Source of the DNA: Undaria pinnatifida | Lineage: Eukaryota; Sar; Phaeophyceae; Laminariales; Alariaceae | Direction of reading: 5' to 3' | Assembly: GCA_012845835.1 (NCBI GenBank) | Contig: JABAKD010000022.1 | Span: 10,806,718-10,870,717 of the forward strand | DNA: 64,000 nucleotides | Part shown: positions 60,301 to 64,000 of the stretch, in pieces | How the letters are laid out: every line of letters begins with the position of its first letter | How positions within the stretch are numbered: position 1 is the stretch's first letter | Position numbers and translations under genes: made by a program | Notes under the pieces: model-generated | Told to the model about the DNA's origin: nothing | What the model saw: the letters and a program-made list of their open reading frames with translations, nothing else | Database searches by the model: none

Positions 60301-60334
60301 TAGGGGGAAGGTGCGGCCCGATAAAGTTGAATAG
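45980..60334 (+). CDS. Major facilitator superfamily transporter, MFSD9-like, six exons
   Basis: Exons are 45980-46239, 47479-47692, 57584-57742, 58217-58629, 59234-59318 and 59861-60334, about 534 residues with matching phases. An acidic cytosolic N-terminus precedes TM1 (VLVFLDMLSVALVIPLL). Exon 2 holds EQYGLMSSAYSLSQ, MFS motif A (LGALSDRAMSRRSVLL) and two more helices ending RVVVGLVKQ. Exon 3 has TMTISTAIVSE and FSFIVGPAIGSFLY. Exon 4 has one helix, a long charged Gly/Ser loop (the central loop), then ILTAKITYGFFMRAL. Exons 5 and 6 carry the remaining helices, including GVPTVFGLWGYLAF and VPQSDLGAALGTLNVLLS. The pattern 'FLD..SVALVIPLL' plus 'VKQT..IS.AIVSE' is like MFSD9 and bacterial TetA-type H+ antiporters. 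Substrate unknown. The C-terminus is a short Gly-rich tail. Confidence 0.88.
48932..49590. repeat. Tandem duplication, two units of about 330 bp
   Basis: The block from ACACTCGATGAAAA to CACTTTTCCGAGA is present at 48932-49263 and 49264-49590. Conserved parts include CGACGAGCAGTGGGATTGCT, CCTGGGGGGAGAAGGGGCGA, CTAGAAGCTGGAAAGTAGAA and TATTCACCCAGTAGTTTATT. Diverged single copies lie at 7700-7830 and, in part, near 56600-56660. Confidence 0.8.
49772..49857. repeat. (GTT)n microsatellite
   Basis: About 86 bp of GTT triplets with a few GTC/GCT interruptions. Confidence 0.95.
50990..52162 (+). mobile_element. Truncated non-LTR retrotransposon (LINE), 5' part only
   Basis: A GC-rich leader with stem-loops and an 18-A run (51380-51397) precedes a frame open from about 51440 to TAA at 52162. 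The last 60 or so residues read as the start of an APE-type endonuclease: VATYNVRTL, then CDFIGLQETRR, then FSAAGYQVFC, matching the N-terminal strand and the QE-containing motif of LINE endonucleases. A basic Lys/Arg-rich segment precedes it. The endonuclease stops after about 60 residues, and neither its catalytic C-terminal half nor a reverse transcriptase follows. The A-run could alternatively be the 3' tail of a second, older insertion. Confidence 0.7.
52946..53191. repeat. 246 bp dispersed repeat, copy 2
   Basis: Equal in length and collinear with 14816-15061, with about six substitutions. It is preceded here by a T-run and followed by another (TTTTTTATTATCG). Confidence 0.85.
54098..54464. 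repeat. (CTA)n / (TAC)n microsatellite, about 340 bp
   Basis: Nearly uninterrupted CTA triplets with CTG, CCA and TTC variants, ending in ACTAACTACTAACTACTAA. It creates long poly-Leu, poly-Thr, poly-Tyr, poly-Val and poly-Ser frames on both strands, none of which is a gene. Confidence 0.97.
54753..55135. repeat. Minisatellite, GGGTACGGGTATGA...CAGAACTTCCAGAA family, array 1
   Basis: Units of about 45-60 bp combine TACAGAACTTCCAGAAGTTC, CGGGTATTGTGGCACGGG(C)GTACAGAACTCACAGAA and CGGGTACGGGTATGA. The array is intronic in the MFS gene. Confidence 0.8.
55923..56275. repeat. Minisatellite, same family, array 2
   Basis: This has the same units as 54753-55135, in the same orientation, with CCAGAAGCTCCGGGTACGGG and CCGGGTATTGTG variants. 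About 790 bp of unrelated sequence separates the arrays. Confidence 0.8.
57140..57300 (+). repeat. Dispersed hairpin-type repeat, second long copy
   Basis: Homologous to 27385-27545. It is in the MFS gene intron just before exon 3. Short end-block copies follow at 57360-57412 and 59580-59622. Confidence 0.7.
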
Positions 60335-60502
60335 CAACTATTATCCAGTAGAGATAGCAGACTTGCGGGCTTGAAGATTGTATAGGAGTGGGTTCGTCTG
60401 AGTGTGTATTTTTTTTTGTGTTTTTGATGTGGGATTGTGCGGGCGGGGTTAGTTTCGATGTGGGTTCATCCGAGTGTTTCTTTTTGTTTCGATTTCTATC
60501 AA
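60335..60502. other. 3' flank of the MFS gene
   Basis: Short T- and G-rich sequence after the stop codon. No polyadenylation signal that I would defend. Confidence 0.4.
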
Positions 60503-61030
60503 TATTTTATGTGTTCGGTACGGTACCGGTATGAACGTCATACCGAACTTACCGACGTGTCCTGTACCGGTATTGACCTCGTACCGAACTTACCGAAGTG
60601 GCCGGTACCGGTATTGGAGGTGTACCGAATTTACCGAAGTGTTTGGCACCGGTACGAAAGTATGTACCGGTACCGCCGGCACCGGTATTGAGCGGTACCG
60701 GTATTGAGCGGTACCGGTATTGATGTCGTACCGAACTTACGGAGGTTTCCGGTACCGGTATTGATGCCGTACCGAACTTACCGAAGTTTCCGGTACCAAT
60801 ATTGATGCCGTGCCGAACTTACCGAAGTTTCCGGTGCCGGTATTGACGTCATCCCGGACTTATCGAATTTTCCGGTACCGGTATTGATGTACCGAACTTA
60901 CCGAATTTTACGGTACCGGTACGAAAGTCTGTACCGGTACCGGTACCGATACCGGCACACACTTGAATACATATACCGGCAGTACCGGCGGTATCTACCG
61001 CCGGCAAGGTACCGGCGCACACTTGCGCTG
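60503..61030. repeat. GGTACC-rich tandem array 1, unit about 44 bp
   Basis: The consensus unit contains CGTACCGAACTTACCGAAGT, then TTCCGGTACCGGTATTGATGT. Palindromic GGTACCGGTACC cores recur. It forms poly-(V,P,T,Y) frames that are not genes. Confidence 0.9.
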
Positions 61031-61223
61031 AGGTACATAAACTGGACATAAACTGACGGTACATGTACAGAGCAAATCCGGTATTAGCCGGGGGTACCCG
61101 CTGAGGTACAAGATTGAGGTGAACTTTAATTGGCTCTTTCATTCTCAATATTATTCTCTTATTGGATACCGGTATTTGTCTTAATATATGCTGTTCAAAA
61201 AGTAAGGTACACCCTCTGGATTA

Positions 61224-61561
61224 TCAGCAGGGCGCCGTCTTCTCGTCGGTCGTTTCGACGTACACGCCAATCGAGTACATAAACGAGGCTTCACGCGTCC
61301 CTTCCCTCCGAAAACCGGCCGGCACCGGGAAACCATCGACGGCTTTGACCATCTCCGCCGGCAACTCGAACACGTCTCCCGTAAGCGAATTGTACACAGG
61401 AGCAGGCGAAATCACCGGCACGGCTTTCTTTTCCGCGTCCACGTCCATAACTTTTGCCGCCGGCGCTAGTGTGTGGGAGCTGGCGAAGATGACCCCCCAC
61501 CAGAAGCGGTGGCATCACTGTTGGAGGCCACCTCTTTCTGGGAGTTTGCGCCGTTGCTCAT
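61224..61561 (-). pseudogene. Broken N-terminus of a transposase-like protein
   Basis: An ATG at 61561 starts MSNGANSQKEVASNSDATAS and continues Gly/Ser-rich to a stop at 61466. A second frame from 61448 continues with protein-like sequence: PVYNSLTGDVFELPAEMV, then GFRREGTREASFMYSIGVYV, then ETTDEKTAPC and a stop. The change of frame near 61455 and the stop right after the Cys indicate decay. The final 'YSIGVYVET..EK..PC' resembles the lead-in to a zinc finger in BED-type transposase-like proteins of stramenopiles, as far as I recall. Flanking GGTACC arrays lie on both sides. Confidence 0.3.
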
Positions 61562-61682
61562 GCGTGCGCAGAGTCTCAATATACCGAGCGTACGGGAAGA
61601 TATTTGGGGACCGGGGTGTGTGTGGCTAGGAGTGCTGACTGGAGCCAAAGCTCCAAGGGATGACGCCACAATGTGGTGGAAT

Positions 61683-62060
61683 CGGGTTGATATCGTGCCA
61701 AACGTACCAAAGTGTCCGGTACCGGGTTGATGTTGTGCCGATCTTGCCGAAGTTTCCGGTACCGGTATCGATGTTGTACCGATACCGGTACCGGATCCGG
61801 TACACACGTGCATACCGGTACCGCCGGTACCGGTATTGATGTCGTACCAAACTTACCGAAGTGTCCGGTACCGGTATTGATGTCGTACCAAACTTACCGA
61901 AGTTTCCGGTACCGGTATTGATAACGTACCGAACTTTTTGATGTACCAAACTTGTCGAAGTTTCCGGTACCGGTATTAATGCCGTACCGAACTTACCAAA
62001 GTGTCCGGTACCGGTAATACCGGCGGTACGCCTCGGTACATACCGTACCGAACGCACCCT
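61683..62060. repeat. GGTACC-rich tandem array 2
   Basis: Same unit family and orientation as 60503-61030, with TTGATGTCGTACCAAACTTA variants. Confidence 0.9.
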
Positions 62061-64000
62061 TGCAATAGTTGATCGGTATCGTCGATCGCCCTCCTTCACC
62101 TCTTTAGAATTGCGCCCACGGTCTTTGGGGGACAAGCCACTTGGAATTTGAGTGCCCTTTATCTCCCAGTGGTAAAAGGGTTGAGGCGAGGAGTTGCTCG
62201 TTTTTTGCTGATAGGGGCATGCCGGGGACCGGGGACGCGTGGCACTCTTGAAACCCGTGATCTGGTCGAACGAGCGAATCTGCCGTGTTGGTCGAGAAAA
62301 GTTCTCGCTATGGCGTACGTGCCTTGTTTATCGGTTGTTGTTGTGCATTTTTGCTATTGAGTGGGCTCTTGGGGATTCGACGTGGTTGATTGCGAGAGTC
62401 ATAGTCGAGTATGGGTATCAGATAGAGGGGGGGCTTACGGAATCCACGCCACACTCACAGGTGGTGCTGTCCTAAGAGAGGGGCCTGACGAAATACACGC
62501 CACACTGACAGACGGCTCTGCCCTGAAGAGAGCCTTAGTAAATGCTGCCTAGGGTAGACTTAGTAGTGCTGAAATAATACCGTACCACGCGCAAGATAAC
62601 ACACCCTAATCCCGTTCGGACGGACTTCGGCGGTGGTTTGTTTCGACAACGTGGAGAGTGTAAACGCCGAGCAACGTGTCCTATGAAGGAAATTGGGAAA
62701 ACGTTGGCAGAACGTCGTATGAGATACTACTACTGCTGTTTTACGGAAGGGTGTTCGATTTATATCGGAACGGCATCCACGTTATATTGTCGGAGGGCAA
62801 ACAAATGAGAAAAAGAGCAATGATATTATATACCAGGTATATATTAAACCAAATATCCCATTAAGAAAAAACTCACCCCCATAGTATATTACAAACAACG
62901 CAGCTTGCAAAGATGAGTGTTGACCCGAAATTCGTCGAACTCACAGCTGACGTTCTTGAAATATTTTTTCAAGACAACGATAGTAAGTGAAAAATATCAC
63001 AATTAATTGTAATAATAATGACAAAAACAACAATTTTTCGTTTTGTGCGCCCCCCTGTTTTTGGAGACCAACTCTTCCTTCAATCTATTCCTGGTGCGGG
63101 TGTGAGTGTGTACTCTTGCGTATTCCCAGGTACTGGGATACGACAGGAAATGAGACAACGGGTATTTGGTTGTACGGATTGCATTCCTCAAGGCGCTGTA
63201 CTCGTACACGTAGTTGTATAAAATAGCCCAGCCCATCCTATGATAGACGCATGCTTTGGACTGGTGGTCGAACCAGCCGAGTTTGCTCGTCGTGACAACC
63301 GAAAAAATGAACGGAACTGCTTCAAGGACTTTCTTGGTAGTAGCCTCCCCGCAGGCCTTATTCCGCCCGAGCCTCCTATAACATGGGTCAGTTAACGGGG
63401 CCCGACGCGCGAAGACACCGCGTATGTACGCCTCGTCCTATTTTTCATCTTTTAGGGGGTTTAACTCGTCCGATTTTTTGTGTTCGCACATGCTGCCTTG
63501 TCCAATTCTTGTGTTTTTGCGCATGCCTCGCCCTACTTCCTCTTTTTAGCGCATACATGCTAGTTTTACTGGTCATTTTGTTGGCACACACATTCTAGCG
63601 GCCAGCCACAGAGCAAACAAAGCTCAGATACTCCACGATTCAAACGTCAACCCTCTTGGAAGTTCAGAGGGGGAAACAGACAATCTCGGGGTACACATGT
63701 GACGAACACAGCTCCGGCCACCCCGAAGCCGCCCGGGCTGGTGAGAGCCAGGGCAGGGGTACACGTTTTCCATCCGAGGTTCACTCCATTGCGTTGTCAG
63801 AAACGCGCGCAGCATGACACTACTACTCGTTCTGCTGCGCATTCCCTCTCGGCGGGGGCTGAAAATACCGCGCTTTTTGGTGCACTATACCTCGTCCCAA
63901 AACGGCTACCGGGAACGGTTACATTCCAACCACGAGCGCGGCAAAAGTGAGGTCTGACGCCCATCTTAGCAAGGCACGAGATAGGGATAGGTGCTGCAAC
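62061..64000. other. Right-end intergenic stretch, no gene recognised
   Basis: A copy of the MSFDE-type repeat lies at 62895-62975 (plus strand, ATG at 62913: MSVDPKFVELTADV). A TTTGGGGGACAAGC block near 62131 matches the start of the orphan segment at 37976. A weak direct repeat with period about 50 bp (CGTCC-T-TTTTTGTGTT-CGCACATGC) covers 63440-63575. No domain was recognised in the remaining frames. Confidence 0.4.

Overview
This window is nuclear eukaryotic DNA. Its genes are split by GT-AG introns, the introns are long and full of repeats, and remnants of several transposon classes are present. There is no rRNA, no tRNA, no operon structure and no CRISPR array. I infer a stramenopile, most likely a brown alga of the Ectocarpus type. 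The reasons are the intron-rich architecture, the poly-G and triplet repeats, and a dispersed repeat whose start reads MSFDE[IV]FDLTA, a phrase I associate with Ectocarpus. That assignment rests on memory, not on a search.

Five genes can be supported. (1) 9.2-11.2 kb (+): an M23-type metallopeptidase in at least three exons. (2) 12.0-12.95 kb (-): an uninterrupted 321-codon protein with an MSS51/ZMYND-type C-terminal domain. (3) 16.3-25.2 kb (+): a complete nine-exon NSUN5/Rcm1 rRNA m5C methyltransferase of about 698 residues, the best-supported gene here. (4) 27.6-44.6 kb (-): a chain of phase-compatible exons encoding a YbaK/ProX-type tRNA-editing domain, a long Ala/Ser-rich linker and a DEDDy 3'-5' exonuclease domain of the WRN/EXD type. 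An unrecognised C-terminal region follows, and the true first exon is missing. (5) 46.0-60.3 kb (+): a six-exon major facilitator transporter closest in pattern to MFSD9, with a 9.9 kb third-exon-preceding intron.

Genes 4 and 5 are divergent and share the region between 44.6 and 46.0 kb. The rest of the window is largely repeats. They are: a chromodomain remnant of a retrotransposon at the left edge; a 1,320 bp Tc1/mariner (pogo/Tigger-like) element with TA target duplication at 3.26-4.58 kb; a coding-free LTR element (TRIM type) with two 409 bp LTRs inside an intron of gene 4; a truncated LINE with the start of its endonuclease inside the large intron of gene 5; small MITE-like elements; two near-identical 246 bp copies 38 kb apart; and several minisatellites, triplet arrays and G-runs. 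The right end (60.3-64 kb) holds GGTACC-rich arrays around a broken transposase-like N-terminus.

The genes do not look functionally linked. Two of them (NSUN5 and the YbaK-exonuclease protein) act on RNA or nucleic acids, but eukaryotic neighbourhood is weak evidence for a shared pathway.
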